A program made the position numbers and the translations under genes. Shown here one piece after another: positions 18,537 through 27,817 of a stretch of DNA of 64,000 nucleotides. Source of the stretch: Enterobacter cloacae complex sp. ECNIH7. GTDB taxonomy: Bacteria > Pseudomonadota > Gammaproteobacteria > Enterobacterales > Enterobacteriaceae. The notes under the pieces were generated by a model that was not told the DNA's origin, made no database searches, and was given only the letters and a program-made list of their open reading frames with translations. The stretch's first letter is position 1. Each line of letters opens with the position of its first letter. The stretch covers positions 2,852,001-2,916,000 of the forward strand of contig NZ_CP017990.1 in assembly GCF_002208095.1 (NCBI RefSeq), written 5' to 3'.

Positions 18537-19526
18537 TCAAAGGATGTGGGGGGCAATACGTTCGGCGATCAGTTCGATGGACCGCAGCGTGTCGCGATGC
18601 GTGGGTTCGACCGAATGGACCTGGAATGAGATATCCGTGGCGCGCCTGAGAATGGAGTCAGCATTCAGAGAATTCAGCACCGTATCGGGCGAACCAATAT
18701 GGGCGTCAAACTGGCGGCGATAATCGGTGACGTTGTCACCTTTAACCACGTGCCCGGCAGCGCGATGCTGCTGGGCCTGTTTCGTGAGGCCCGGCGTCGC
18801 GACCCTGAGCGCATAGTCGTCGCTGTCGGCGACGAACGCCGTACGGGAGGCCAGAATGCGCGGTGCGATGCCCTCAGGCAGCGCATCGAGGTAGGCATCC
18901 ACAATCGGGTTCTGGATCTCGTCGAGCGTTAAATCCAGCCGATCTGCCGGGCGCGGCTGCGTGCGGGAGAGCATTAAACCGTGTCCGACCCGGGCGGCGC
19001 GAACGGCACCGTCAACAGAGAAGGTGGCAATCCAGATACGGTCGGCAAGCTGCGGCGCAGGCGGGTAAAGGTGGTTATCCGGATGGGTGAGCGAATCCCC
19101 GCGCCAGGCGCTCTGGATCACATGCAAATGGTCAGCAAAGGCCGCGCCGCGCTCCTCAAACGTCAGGCCGAACGGCAGAAATGAGGTCGGTGTGCCGCCC
19201 GAACCAAAGCCGACCTCAAGACGGCCATCGGCGAGTAAATCGAGCACGGCGGCATCTTCCGCGACGCGCAGCGGGTTTTCCATCGGCAGGGTGATGATGG
19301 CCGTGCCCAGTCGGATGGTTTCGGTATGCGCGGCTACGTGCGCCAGAAACAGCAGCGGCGACGGCAGGCCGCCTTCACTTTCGTGGAAGTGGTGCTGGGC
19401 AATCCAGGCGCTGTCAAAACCGTGGCGTTCGGCGTGGCGGATCTGTTCAGTTGCCAGACGATAGCGCTCCTTCGGCGTAGCGTCGTCAAGCAGGCGGGTG
19501 AAAAATCCCAGGCGTTTTCGCGTCAT
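18537..19526 (-). CDS. Luciferase-like FMN-dependent monooxygenase
   Basis: This 329-aa TIM-barrel protein is of the bacterial luciferase-like family (start LGFFTRLLDD; WIAQHHFHESEGGLPSPLLF; LGTAIITLPMENPLRVAEDAAVLDLLADGRLEVGFGSGG, quoted in parts). Such enzymes use reduced flavin to oxidise sulfonates, nitriloacetate, alkanes or other small molecules. It appears to belong to the group first defined in Klebsiella (KPN_01858). The overlap with the ATPase gene upstream (4 bases) implies co-translation, so it probably attacks the substrate imported by the operon's transporter. The substrate is unknown. Confidence 0.85.
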   Translation of the reverse strand: MTRKRLGFFTRLLDDATPKERYRLATEQIRHAERHGFDSAWIAQHHFHESEGGLPSPLLFLAHVAAHTETIRLGTAIITLPMENPLRVAEDAAVLDLLADGRLEVGFGSGGTPTSFLPFGLTFEERGAAFADHLHVIQSAWRGDSLTHPDNHLYPPAPQLADRIWIATFSVDGAVRAARVGHGLMLSRTQPRPADRLDLTLDEIQNPIVDAYLDALPEGIAPRILASRTAFVADSDDYALRVATPGLTKQAQQHRAAGHVVKGDNVTDYRRQFDAHIGSPDTVLNSLNADSILRRATDISFQVHSVEPTHRDTLRSIELIAERIAPHIL

Positions 19527-21130
19527 GCGAACTCCTCCGTGGCGGGTGAAAAATGGGGAATGGCGTCAATCAGCTCGCGGGTATAGTCGTTCTGCGGCGA
19601 GGCGAATAAGGTTCCGACATCGCCCTGTTCGACCACCTGACCGCTGCGCAGCACCGTGACGCTGTGGGCGAGCCGGCGGACGGTAGACAGATCGTGCGTG
19701 ATAAAGAGGTAGGTCAATCCCAGCTGCTGCTGCAGCTGCTGAAGCAGAGCCAGAATCTGCGCCTGCACGGTGACGTCCAGCGCGGAGGTGGCTTCGTCCA
19801 GCACCAGAATGGTCGGTTCCAGGATCAGCGCCCGGGCGATGGCAACGCGCTGCCGCTGTCCGCCTGAAAGCTCCCGGGCGGTGCGGCTCAGGAGTTCGAC
19901 GGGCAGGGCAACCCGCTGAGCCACCGTCTCCACCCGGAGCTTTCGCTGCGCCTTACCGAGGCGAGAAAAGTTCTTCAGGGGCTCCTCGATGATGTCAAAC
20001 AGCGTCTGACGCGGGTCGAGAGAGGCAAACGGGTTCTGGTAGACAAACTGGATCTTCTGGCGCAGCTGACGGCGTGCCTCGCGGCTGAGCGCGGTGGCAT
20101 CAATATCATCAATGATGACCTGTCCGCTGTCGGCCTGTTCAAAACCCAGCAAAATACGGGCGAGGGTGGTTTTCCCGGAGCCGGATTCACCGACCAGCGC
20201 ATGCGTGCTGCCGCGCCTGACGTCAAACGTTACCCGATCCAGCGCCTGAAACTGATGACCTTTGCCCAGGGAGAATTGCTTGCTGATGCCGCGGGCGCGA
20301 ATGGCCGGGGACGCGAGCGGGCGACCGGCCACCGGGGCGATGGTCAGGCGCTGGCCCTGGAGATCGCTCAACAGCTGACGGGTGTAGGCGTGCTGCGGCG
20401 TGCGGACGATATCGGCGGTGTTACCCTGTTCCTGAACCTCGCCATCGCGAAACACCAGCAGCCTGTCCGCGCGCTGTGCGGCCAGCGCCAGATCGTGGGT
20501 GACAAACAGAACGGCGGTACCCGATTCCCGGCGCAGGATATCCAGCAGATCGAGAATACGTTTTTGCACCGTCACATCCAGCGCGCTGGTGGGCTCATCG
20601 GCAACGATCACGTCCGGACGCAGGGCAATGGCGATGGCAATCAGCACGCGCTGTTTCATCCCGCCGGAGAGCTGATGGGGATACTGCGTCATGCGCTGTT
20701 CGGGGTGGCTCAGGCCGACCTTTGTCAGCAGGGCGAGCACCTGCTCGTCGCGCTCGGCGCGGGTCACCTTCTGGTGTAGCTGAATAATTTCTCCGACCTG
20801 CACACCGATGGTTTTCACCGGGTTGAGCGAATTACCCGGATCCTGCGGCACCAGGCTAATTCGCGCCCCGCGAAGGGTATCGAGACGCTTTGCGGACCAT
20901 CGGCTAATCTCCTCGCCGTTGAGCGATATCTTTCCCGCATCGCGCCGGGCGTTATCGGCCAGCAGGCCAATGATCGCCTGCGCCGTGGTCGTCTTGCCGG
21001 ACCCGGATTCGCCGACAAACGCCAGCATTTCCCCTCGTCCGAGCGTGAAGCTGACGTTATGCACCACCTCTCGCCACTGGCGCGCGGTACGGTAGCTGAT
21101 CGTCAAATTTTCCACTGAGAGCACGGTCAT
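19523..21130 (-). CDS. Double ATPase of a peptide/nickel-type ABC importer
   Basis: This 535-aa cytoplasmic ATPase carries two complete ABC domains in one chain, equal to DppD and DppF fused. Each has Walker A (GESGSGKTT twice), a signature motif (LSGGMKQRV, LSGGQRQRV) and Walker B (VIVADEPTSALD, ILVLDEATSALD). ATG 21130 lies one base inside the stop of the upstream permease gene (TAATG), so translation is coupled. An in-frame extension to 21217 lies in the permease gene and is rejected. It drives the two permeases 21130-22919. Confidence 0.92.
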   Translation of the reverse strand: MTVLSVENLTISYRTARQWREVVHNVSFTLGRGEMLAFVGESGSGKTTTAQAIIGLLADNARRDAGKISLNGEEISRWSAKRLDTLRGARISLVPQDPGNSLNPVKTIGVQVGEIIQLHQKVTRAERDEQVLALLTKVGLSHPEQRMTQYPHQLSGGMKQRVLIAIAIALRPDVIVADEPTSALDVTVQKRILDLLDILRRESGTAVLFVTHDLALAAQRADRLLVFRDGEVQEQGNTADIVRTPQHAYTRQLLSDLQGQRLTIAPVAGRPLASPAIRARGISKQFSLGKGHQFQALDRVTFDVRRGSTHALVGESGSGKTTLARILLGFEQADSGQVIIDDIDATALSREARRQLRQKIQFVYQNPFASLDPRQTLFDIIEEPLKNFSRLGKAQRKLRVETVAQRVALPVELLSRTARELSGGQRQRVAIARALILEPTILVLDEATSALDVTVQAQILALLQQLQQQLGLTYLFITHDLSTVRRLAHSVTVLRSGQVVEQGDVGTLFASPQNDYTRELIDAIPHFSPATEEFA

Positions 21131-21978
21131 TAGCGACCTCCGCTGAACTGTTGGCTGATGCGGTTGGTGGCCAGCACCACGGCGATGACGACGACGCCGG
21201 GGAAGGTGGTGAGCCACCAGGCGGTAGAGAGATAGTTACGGCCTTCGGCAATCAGTAAGCCCCATTCCGGCACCGGCGGCGGGGTGCCGTAGCCGAGAAA
21301 GCTCAGCGTGGAGAGCGCCAGGATGGCCTGACCAAACTGCAGCGTGGCAAAGGCGAGGACGGCGGTTAACGCGTTGGGCAGGATGTGTCGCCACAGCACG
21401 GCGAAAAACGTCCCGCCGCTGCCGAACGCCGCCTCGACGTAATCCGTGTGGCGGATGCGCACCACTTCACCGCGCGCGAGGCGGGCGAAGCTGGCAATGG
21501 AGGCAACGCCTACGGCAATCGCGGCGTTAACGGTGCCAAACCCGAGCAGAATAATCACCGTCAGCGAGAGCAGCAGAGACGGGATGGACAGCAGCACGTC
21601 GACGAAGCGCATCAGCAGAGACTCGACGCGTCCGGCGAACGCCCCGGCAATCACCCCTAAGCCGGTACCCACCAGCAGACCCATCGTCACGGCGGCCAGC
21701 GCCGCGCTCAGGGAGTGTGACGCGCCATAAACAATACGCGTATAAACATCCCGGCCAAGCTGATCGGTCCCGAGCCAGTGTCCCGCCTGCGGTGCCAGGC
21801 GCTGTGCCCCGGCGATGCCCTCAATCGGGCTGAAGTGGGTTAACAGGCCGGGTGCCACGGCGGCAAAAGCGGCTAAAATAATCACCGCCCATGCCAGCCA
21901 TAGCCCCGGCTGCCATTCCACTCCCTGCCACGCTGGAACGCGTTTTCGCGCGGCGGCCGCGTAATCGACCAGACTCAT
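21130..21978 (-). CDS. ABC importer permease, DppC type
   Basis: This 282-aa inner-membrane protein has about six helices. It has the DppC-type N-terminal region, then LGTDQLGRDVYTRIVYGASH, a signature of OppC/DppC permeases, and a binding-protein-dependent transport motif (EAAFGSGGTFFAVLWRHILPN) that docks on the ATPase. It overlaps the upstream permease gene by 4 bases and the ATPase gene by 1. Together with the second permease it forms the channel for a peptide-like or modified small solute. Confidence 0.92.
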   Translation of the reverse strand: MSLVDYAAAARKRVPAWQGVEWQPGLWLAWAVIILAAFAAVAPGLLTHFSPIEGIAGAQRLAPQAGHWLGTDQLGRDVYTRIVYGASHSLSAALAAVTMGLLVGTGLGVIAGAFAGRVESLLMRFVDVLLSIPSLLLSLTVIILLGFGTVNAAIAVGVASIASFARLARGEVVRIRHTDYVEAAFGSGGTFFAVLWRHILPNALTAVLAFATLQFGQAILALSTLSFLGYGTPPPVPEWGLLIAEGRNYLSTAWWLTTFPGVVVIAVVLATNRISQQFSGGR

Positions 21979-22919
21979 GATGCACCTCCGGTAACGGTTT
22001 GCAGACGGGGATCCAGCAGCGGCATCAGCAGATCCACCAGCAGATTGATCAGGACAAAACCGAGGGCGGAAATCATAACCACCGCCTGAAGCACGGCGAT
22101 GTCCTGATTATTCACCGCCTGCTGGGTCAGCTGCCCGAGCCCGCTGCGGCCAAAAACGGTTTCGGTGATCAGCGCCCCGGCAATCAGCTCGCCCAGCAGC
22201 AGCCCGGCAATGTTCAGGACCGGCAGCAGGGCGTTGCCGGTCACGTGACGCCACAGGACGGCGGTTTCACTCAGCCCTTTGGCACGGGCGACGGCGACAA
22301 ATGGCTGCGTCGCCACCTGGTCCAGGCTGCGCATCAGAATTTGCGCCAGCGGGGCGGAGATCGGGATCGCGACGGTCACGATCGGCAGGAGCAGCCCCTG
22401 CAGCGGCGTCGGGTTAATCACCGGGATCAGCCGCAGCTGAAAAGAAAAAAGCTGGATGAGGGCAATCCCCAGCCAGAACGTCGGTAAGGAGATAAACAGG
22501 ACCGGCAGAGACTGAAGGGTATTGCTCAGCCAGCGCAGACCCGGCAGACGTGATGCAAAGGCCAGCGCAAAGGCCAGCAGGACCGCGAGCACAAACGCGG
22601 GCAGGGCGAGGCTCAGGGTATCCGGCAGATTGCTGGCAATCAGCTCGCTGACCGGCACGCCGGCCTGTAGCGAATAGCCGAAATCCCCGCGCAGCATCGC
22701 CAGCAGCGTGTGGCCATATTGCTGCCACAGCGGGCTGTCCGCGCCGTAGGCCACGCGCATCTCCTCGATTTGCGCCGGGCTTAAGCCCAGGTCCGGGTTC
22801 TGAAATTTAATCAGCACCGCGTCGCCCGGCAGCACCTGGAGCAACACGAACGAGAGGGTAAAGGCGGCCCACAGTACCAGCAGCCCGTGCCCTAAACGTT
22901 GAAGAAGTGCGTGGCGCAT
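21975..22919 (-). CDS. ABC importer permease, DppB type
   Basis: This 314-aa inner-membrane protein starts MRHALLQRLGHGLLVLWAAF, the usual first helix of DppB/OppB permeases, and includes the family's LPGD motif (VLLQVLPGDAVLI) and EAA-loop (ARAKGLSETAVLWRHVTGNA). ATG 22919 has a GAGGAGC ribosome-binding site; a reading from 22973 extends into the binding-protein gene and is rejected. It sits between the binding protein gene (10 bases away) and the DppC-type permease gene. Confidence 0.92.
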   Translation of the reverse strand: MRHALLQRLGHGLLVLWAAFTLSFVLLQVLPGDAVLIKFQNPDLGLSPAQIEEMRVAYGADSPLWQQYGHTLLAMLRGDFGYSLQAGVPVSELIASNLPDTLSLALPAFVLAVLLAFALAFASRLPGLRWLSNTLQSLPVLFISLPTFWLGIALIQLFSFQLRLIPVINPTPLQGLLLPIVTVAIPISAPLAQILMRSLDQVATQPFVAVARAKGLSETAVLWRHVTGNALLPVLNIAGLLLGELIAGALITETVFGRSGLGQLTQQAVNNQDIAVLQAVVMISALGFVLINLLVDLLMPLLDPRLQTVTGGAS

Positions 22920-22929
22920 CGTCAGCTCC

Positions 22930-24549
22930 TCAGTGTTTCTCAATCCACGCGCCGTAGAACGACGGGCGGCCAACCGCTTCGAAATTCACGCCTTTCAGCC
23001 ATGGCGCACCGGCAAAGACCTGCGGCTCCTCGAAAATCGGAATGACGTAGGCGTTATCCAGCAGGTAGCGCTGCGCGTCCCCCGCCAGCTGCAGGCGTTT
23101 TTGCGGGTCGACCTCAGCCGAAATGTTCACCAGCAGTTCATTCAGCCTGTCGTCACGGAAGTTTTTGACCTTGTCGCTGGATCCGCCTTTTTGCAGCAGC
23201 GCGTCGCGGTTAGCCGGGTAGAACATGCTTTTCACCACGTCCGGATCGGCGCGGCCCACTTCGGAGACGGTTAACGGGGTTTTCAGCGGATCAAGGTTAT
23301 CCAGCGTGCGGCTGCCTGCGTCTCCGGCTTTGACGCTCAGCGCCACGCCCACCTGTCGCCACTGCTGGGCAACCAGCTGCAGAACCTCTTTGTTCTGCGG
23401 CTGCGGCAGGGATTCATACACCGTCAGCGCCAGACGCTGGCCGTCTTTGGCGCGGATCCCGTCGCCGCCTGCTTTCCAGCCCGCCTCGTCCAGCAGCTGG
23501 TTGGCTTTTGCCGGGTCAAAGGTCAATTTGTCGCTGAGATCGACAAAGCCTGCGGCGGAACCGGCAATCACGGACTTCGCCTGCGGATAGTTGGCCGAGA
23601 AGAGGGTCTCGACCACCTGTTTTGCATTGGTGGCATGCAGCAGCGCCTGGCGAACGCGAACGTCGGCGACCAGCGGGTTATCCGGGCGGAAGCTGATGCT
23701 GTCGTTCACCCCGCGGGTCGGGGCGGCGTAGATCTTATAGCCCTGATCTGTCGCCTGCTTTTCGTCATACGCCTGCACCTGGCGAATAAAGTCGGCCTGA
23801 CCCGCCAGCAGGGCGCCGACGCGCACGCTGTCTTCCTGGGTCACGATAAACTTGATGCCGTCGAGATTAGCGGGCCCCTGCTGCTCCAGGTTTTTCGGTC
23901 CCCACTGGTAGTCTTTGCGGGCTTCGAGCGTCACTTCACGACCCAGCTTCTCGTCCTTCACCACAAACGGGCCGGAACCGATGATGTGGCGGGCATCTCC
24001 CAGCTCTTCGAAGTTGCGCTTCAGCGTGCTGAGCGAGACCAGACCCGAGCCAATGGTGGCGGTGCCCTGCAGGAACCCCGGCGACGGTTTTTTGAAGTAG
24101 AACTTCACGGTCAGCGGGTCGATGACTTCGCTGCGATCGTAGTTATTAATCACTTCTGACACCGGCAGGCGCTGCGCCTTATTGCCTGAACCGTAGGTAT
24201 CAAAGTTTTTCGCCACGGCGTTCGCGTCCAGCGGCGTGCCGTCGGAGAAGGTGATGCCGGGACGAAGCTTAAAGGTGTATTCGGTTTTATCGGCGTTGGT
24301 GGTCCAGCTTTCGGCCACCCAGGGTTCGACCTGCAGCGTCTTTGGGTTCTGCCATGTCAGTTTGTCGGTGATTTGATTCAGAATGCCGCCGTTCGGGTAA
24401 AAGCCACCGGCAGGCGGATAGAGGTTGGTGTGCGCCTGTTGCTCCAGATAAATCAGCGTGCCGCCTTTGACGGGCGCATCTGCTGCCCAGGCTGCGGTTG
24501 TCGCCAGAATCAGCGCCGTCAGCAGCGGCAGACGAAATGGGGTTTGCAT
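22930..24549 (-). CDS. Periplasmic solute-binding protein (peptide/nickel family)
   Basis: This 539-aa exported binding protein is of the SBP_bac_5 family. A signal peptide (LPLLTALILATTAAWAADA) is followed by the family pattern KGGTLIYLEQQAHTNLYPPA and FKLRPGITFSDGTPLDANAV. It is the first gene of the operon 24549 to 17435 and resembles the KPN_01854-type binding proteins of Klebsiella. ATG 24549 has AAAGGA ten bases upstream. The ligand is unknown; the downstream monooxygenase suggests an oxidisable small molecule rather than an ordinary peptide (inference). Confidence 0.9.
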   Translation of the reverse strand: MQTPFRLPLLTALILATTAAWAADAPVKGGTLIYLEQQAHTNLYPPAGGFYPNGGILNQITDKLTWQNPKTLQVEPWVAESWTTNADKTEYTFKLRPGITFSDGTPLDANAVAKNFDTYGSGNKAQRLPVSEVINNYDRSEVIDPLTVKFYFKKPSPGFLQGTATIGSGLVSLSTLKRNFEELGDARHIIGSGPFVVKDEKLGREVTLEARKDYQWGPKNLEQQGPANLDGIKFIVTQEDSVRVGALLAGQADFIRQVQAYDEKQATDQGYKIYAAPTRGVNDSISFRPDNPLVADVRVRQALLHATNAKQVVETLFSANYPQAKSVIAGSAAGFVDLSDKLTFDPAKANQLLDEAGWKAGGDGIRAKDGQRLALTVYESLPQPQNKEVLQLVAQQWRQVGVALSVKAGDAGSRTLDNLDPLKTPLTVSEVGRADPDVVKSMFYPANRDALLQKGGSSDKVKNFRDDRLNELLVNISAEVDPQKRLQLAGDAQRYLLDNAYVIPIFEEPQVFAGAPWLKGVNFEAVGRPSFYGAWIEKH

Positions 24550-24654
24550 GGTGAATTCCTTTGTTATCTTCTTGTTAGCGTCGGATTCATCATCGGGCGC
24601 GGGGGAAAACAAGGGAACAAAGGAATTAAGATAAGGATTGCCGGAAAATGGCTA

Positions 24655-24682
24655 TAAAAAAACCGCCCCAGCGAGGAGCGGT
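24655..24682 (-). terminator. Rho-independent terminator of adhP
   Basis: On the minus strand ACCGCTCC-TCGCT-GGGGCGGT forms an 8-bp stem (24662-24682, one G-T pair) followed directly by a run of T (24655-24662 on the plus strand reads A). It lies 16 bases after the adhP stop codon and before the transport operon. Confidence 0.85.
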
Positions 24683-24698
24683 AATGAAAAATGAACGA

Positions 24699-25709
24699 TT
24701 ATGAACGTAGGTCGATCACCATACGGCCGCGGATCTGGCCCTGTTCCATCTCTTTAAAGATGGCGTTGATGTCCTCGATTGGACGCATCGTGACTTTCGG
24801 CACCACCTTACCTTCTGCGGCGAACTGGAAGGCTTCCAGCAGATCCTGACGGGTGCCGACCAGGGAACCTACCACCTGGATGCCGTCCAGCACCAGACGC
24901 GGAATGTCGAGGCTCATCGCTTCCGGCGGCAGGCCAACCGCGACCACGCGGCCACCGGCACGCACGGCGTCAACGGCTGAGTTGAATGCGGCTTTTGCGA
25001 CGGCAGTAACGACTGCTGCATGCGCGCCGCCGGTTTTCTCCTGCACAATTTTCGCGGCGTCTTCGCTGCGGGAGTTGATGGTTAAATCCGCACCCATGCT
25101 GGCCGCCAGCTTCAGCTGTTCGTCGTTAACGTCGAGAGCGATGACTTTGGCGTTAAAGACGTTTTTGGCGTACTGCAGCGCAAGGTTGCCCAGACCGCCC
25201 AGACCATAGATTGCGATCCACTGGCCCGGTTTAATACCCGACACCTTCACCGCTTTATAGGTGGTGACGCCGGCGCAGGTGATGCTGCTGGCCGCAGCGG
25301 ATTCCAGACCGTCTGGCACTTTTACGGCGTAATCCGCGGTGACGATGCACTCTTCCGCCATGCCGCCGTCAACGGAGTAACCGGCGTTTTTCACGTCGCG
25401 GCACAGGGTTTCGTTGCCGGTATTACAGTATTCGCAGTGGCCGCAGCCTTCAAAAAACCAGGCCACGCTTGCGCGATCGCCGACTTTCAGCGACTTCACG
25501 CCGGGGCCGACTTCTTTTACGATACCAATCCCTTCGTGGCCCAGGATAACCCCGGTTTTATCGCCAAAATCACCGTTCTTCACGTGGAGGTCGGTATGGC
25601 ATACGCCACAGCATTCCATCTTCAGCAGGGCCTCCCCGTGCTTTAGCGGGCGTAAGGTTTTTTCGGTGACATTGACCTGATGATCCTGAGTGACAACAGC
25701 AGCCTTCAT
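24699..25709 (-). CDS. adhP: Propanol-preferring alcohol dehydrogenase
   Basis: This 336-aa zinc-dependent medium-chain alcohol dehydrogenase has the same length as E. coli AdhP. Catalytic zinc ligands lie in CGVCHTDLH and GHEG, structural zinc cysteines in [15 protein letters not shown], and the NAD-binding glycines in [10 protein letters not shown]. It oxidises ethanol and propanol or reduces their aldehydes. ATG 25709 is preceded by AAGGAG; longer readings have no support. It lies between fdnGHI and maeA as in E. coli, although the transport operon and an ABC-F gene have been inserted around it. Confidence 0.95.
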   Translation of the reverse strand: MKAAVVTQDHQVNVTEKTLRPLKHGEALLKMECCGVCHTDLHVKNGDFGDKTGVILGHEGIGIVKEVGPGVKSLKVGDRASVAWFFEGCGHCEYCNTGNETLCRDVKNAGYSVDGGMAEECIVTADYAVKVPDGLESAAASSITCAGVTTYKAVKVSGIKPGQWIAIYGLGGLGNLALQYAKNVFNAKVIALDVNDEQLKLAASMGADLTINSRSEDAAKIVQEKTGGAHAAVVTAVAKAAFNSAVDAVRAGGRVVAVGLPPEAMSLDIPRLVLDGIQVVGSLVGTRQDLLEAFQFAAEGKVVPKVTMRPIEDINAIFKEMEQGQIRGRMVIDLRS

Positions 25710-25876
25710 GTGTATCTCCTTGTTCATGATGAGTATCTGCATAGCAGGTGTAATACTCCTCAAGGATTAGTGGTTTGGCGCTGTAATGCAAGGCAACGGC
25801 AACATAATGTCATTATTTAATCCATTTTCAGAATAAGAATACGGCGTTCCTCTAATAATTTAGGGGGAAAATACTG

Positions 25877-25899
25877 GCCCGACGAGAGACTCGCCGGGC
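25877..25899 (-). terminator. Probable terminator of the ABC-F gene
   Basis: The inverted repeat GCCCG-A-CGAG-AGA-CTCG-C-CGGGC forms a 9-bp stem with one central mismatch. On the minus strand it is followed by CAGTATTTTCC, a modest T-run. It starts 6 bases beyond the ABC-F stop codon. Confidence 0.55.
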
Positions 25900-25905
25900 G
25901 CAGAC

Positions 25906-27618
25906 TTACAGCTGTGCCTCTATCTCCTCTATCTCTTTACGCCATTGCGCCTGCAGATGCGGCTTTTGATGCTTCGGCTTACGCGCCAGATCGTCTTCCA
26001 GCAGCGTTTCCAGCGCGACCAGCCGTTCGAGCAGATCGTCATACGGCGAGGGTTGAACCGCCGCAGTATCGATGACGGGCGCGGTGGATGTCGCCAGCCC
26101 CGCGCTTTCACGCAGGCGCTCAAACACCGCTTCTGCATCGTGCCACTCGCTCAGCTTTCCCTCTTCAATCAGCCAGAAACGGTTGCAGCTTTGGCTAATT
26201 AACTGACGGTCGTGGCTGACCAGCAGCACGCCGCCTTCAAACTGCTGAAGGGTTTGCGCCAGCGCCTCTTTGCCTTCCATGTCGAGGTGGTTGGTCGGCT
26301 CATCCAGCATCAGCAGGCTATAGCGGGCAAGCGTCAGGCCAACGAACAGCAGGCGCGAGCGTTCGCCACCGCTGAGCGTGCTGACCGTTTGCCCGTGACG
26401 CGACCACGGGAAACCCGCGCCTATCAGCGCCATTTTGCGGTTCTGCGGATCCGGTGCGAAAGGCTCCAGCGCGTCGAGCAGCGTGGCGTTGTCCGGCAGC
26501 TGATGAAGCGTCTGGTCGTAATAGCCTGGCGACACGCGCGGATGGATTTTCAACCCGCTGTCTGCGGACTCATCGGCAAACTGTTGCCAGATAAGCCTCA
26601 TCAGCGACGATTTGCCGCAGCCGTTACGACCGACAATCGCCACGCGATCGCCGCTTTTTAGCCGCGCCATTTCGATGTTAAACAGCGGCGGTAGCCCGGG
26701 CGCAGGCGGGACGCTGAGGTTTTCCATCTCCAGCAGACGGTCGGCCCGCAGCGCGTCGCCGCGCAGGGTTAACGTCCACTGCCTGCCTGCCGTGAGCGAC
26801 GTCTGGCTCTCCTTCAGCCGTTCGACCTGTTTTTCCATCTGTTTGGCTTTGCGGGCCAGGTCTTCGTTGTCGTAAACCTTGCCCCAGGTCGCCAGCCGCT
26901 TCGCGCTGGCGGTCACGCGGTCGATCTCCTTTTGCTCCGCCTTGTGGCGCTGCGCGTCGCTTTCATCCTTCGCTTCAAGCGCCTTGCGGGCGGCCGTGCA
27001 GGGAAGGGCGAAGTAGTGCAGCGTTTTATCGCGCAGGATCCAGCTGCCGTTGGTGACGGCATCCAGCAGCTGTCGGTCATGGGAGACCAGCACGAAGCTG
27101 CCTGACCAGTTCTGCAGAAAGTGTTCCAGCCAGAGCATGGTCGGCAAATCAAGGTGGTTGCTGGGTTCATCGAGCAGGAGCAGATCCGGGTCGTGAATCA
27201 GCGCCCGCGCCAGCAGCAGGCGGGTGTGCTGCCCGCCGCTCAGCGTGGCGGATTGCAGCGCCATATCCTGAGGCGTGAAGCCCATGCCTGCCAGCAGCGT
27301 TTCGGCTTTCCAGCGCAGGCTGTCGCGCTCGGCTAAAGGCAGCTGTGCGAGCACGGCATCCAGCATGGTCAGCGGGAAAATGGCGTCCGGGAGATGTTGC
27401 TCCACGCGCGCCATCAGGCAGTGCCCGGCCAGCGCGACCGTGCCGGCGGCGGGGGAGTCAGTGCCGTCCAGCACCTTCAGCAGCGTGCTTTTGCCGCAGC
27501 CGTTGTCGCCCAGCAGGCCAATGCGGTCGCCTTTTTTCAGCGTAAAGGAGAGTGAGTCGAAGAGCGTGCCAAACGCCGTATCAACGCGTAAAGATTGTGC
27601 AGTGAGTAAAGTGCTCAT
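25906..27618 (-). CDS. ABC-F family ATPase, probable ribosome-acting factor
   Basis: This 570-aa soluble protein has two ABC domains and no membrane segments. Motifs are GDNGCGKST and GRNGCGKSS (Walker A), LSGGQ and LSGGERSRL (signature), LLLLDEPSNHLDL and LLMLDEPTNHLDM (Walker B). A charged helical linker (about residues 215-285, rich in Lys/Glu) would reach the ribosomal P/E site. The C-terminus ends in a basic/acidic coiled coil. ABC-F proteins ease translation problems, and some protect ribosomes from antibiotics. It is not clearly EttA, Uup, YheS or YbiT. Its own Shine-Dalgarno region is weak (GGGTAAG) and buried in a leader structure, suggesting inducible translation. E. coli has no ABC-F gene between adhP and maeA. 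Confidence 0.9.
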   Translation of the reverse strand: MSTLLTAQSLRVDTAFGTLFDSLSFTLKKGDRIGLLGDNGCGKSTLLKVLDGTDSPAAGTVALAGHCLMARVEQHLPDAIFPLTMLDAVLAQLPLAERDSLRWKAETLLAGMGFTPQDMALQSATLSGGQHTRLLLARALIHDPDLLLLDEPSNHLDLPTMLWLEHFLQNWSGSFVLVSHDRQLLDAVTNGSWILRDKTLHYFALPCTAARKALEAKDESDAQRHKAEQKEIDRVTASAKRLATWGKVYDNEDLARKAKQMEKQVERLKESQTSLTAGRQWTLTLRGDALRADRLLEMENLSVPPAPGLPPLFNIEMARLKSGDRVAIVGRNGCGKSSLMRLIWQQFADESADSGLKIHPRVSPGYYDQTLHQLPDNATLLDALEPFAPDPQNRKMALIGAGFPWSRHGQTVSTLSGGERSRLLFVGLTLARYSLLMLDEPTNHLDMEGKEALAQTLQQFEGGVLLVSHDRQLISQSCNRFWLIEEGKLSEWHDAEAVFERLRESAGLATSTAPVIDTAAVQPSPYDDLLERLVALETLLEDDLARKPKHQKPHLQAQWRKEIEEIEAQL

Positions 27619-27622
27619 TGTT

Positions 27623-27765
27623 GCTTACCCAAGAGTTACAGGCATGTTTATGCCTCGTCAAACATCGCTGACGATAACTCAGTAAGCCCGAGAGAAGGGA
27701 TTTCAGGGGTTGGTGTCTTCGCTCAAGCAGAAGTTATCGCAGCACGATACCGATAACGCTTGAGC
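27623..27765 (-). promoter_or_regulatory. Two-state RNA attenuator before the ABC-F start
   Basis: In the minus-strand RNA four segments can pair. Segments 1 and 2 (27751-27765 with 27721-27739) form an 8+7 bp hairpin across the end of the leader ORF. Segments 3 and 4 (GCTTAC/GTAAGC plus GAGTTA/TAACTC; 27675-27687 with 27623-27638) close a three-way junction. The junction has two inner hairpins (AGGCAT-ATGCCT, 27640-27655; CGTCA-TGACG, 27656-27673) and covers the GGGTAAG before the ABC-F start codon. Segment 2 can instead pair with segment 3 (27733-27743 with 27667-27678) over 11 bp with one bulge. No T-run follows, so control of translation is more likely than of transcription. Confidence 0.7.
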
Positions 27766-27817
27766 TGGTGCGATCACCAAATGTATGTGAAACATTGAAA
27801 ATTTCACAGTACAGCAT
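27734..27817 (-). CDS. 27-residue leader peptide of the ABC-F gene
   Basis: This short ORF reads MLYCEIFNVSHTFGDRTSSS then VIGIVLR. The ribosome-binding site AAGGAGG (27824-27830) with a 6-base spacer before ATG 27817 is the best in its neighbourhood. The last codons (from about S20) lie in the 5' arm of the hairpin 27721-27765, so a ribosome stalled near codons 18-22 would open it. It resembles no known leader peptide that I recognise. Its role as a sensor of translation inhibitors is inferred from the arrangement. Confidence 0.65.
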   Translation of the reverse strand: MLYCEIFNVSHTFGDRTSSSVIGIVLR

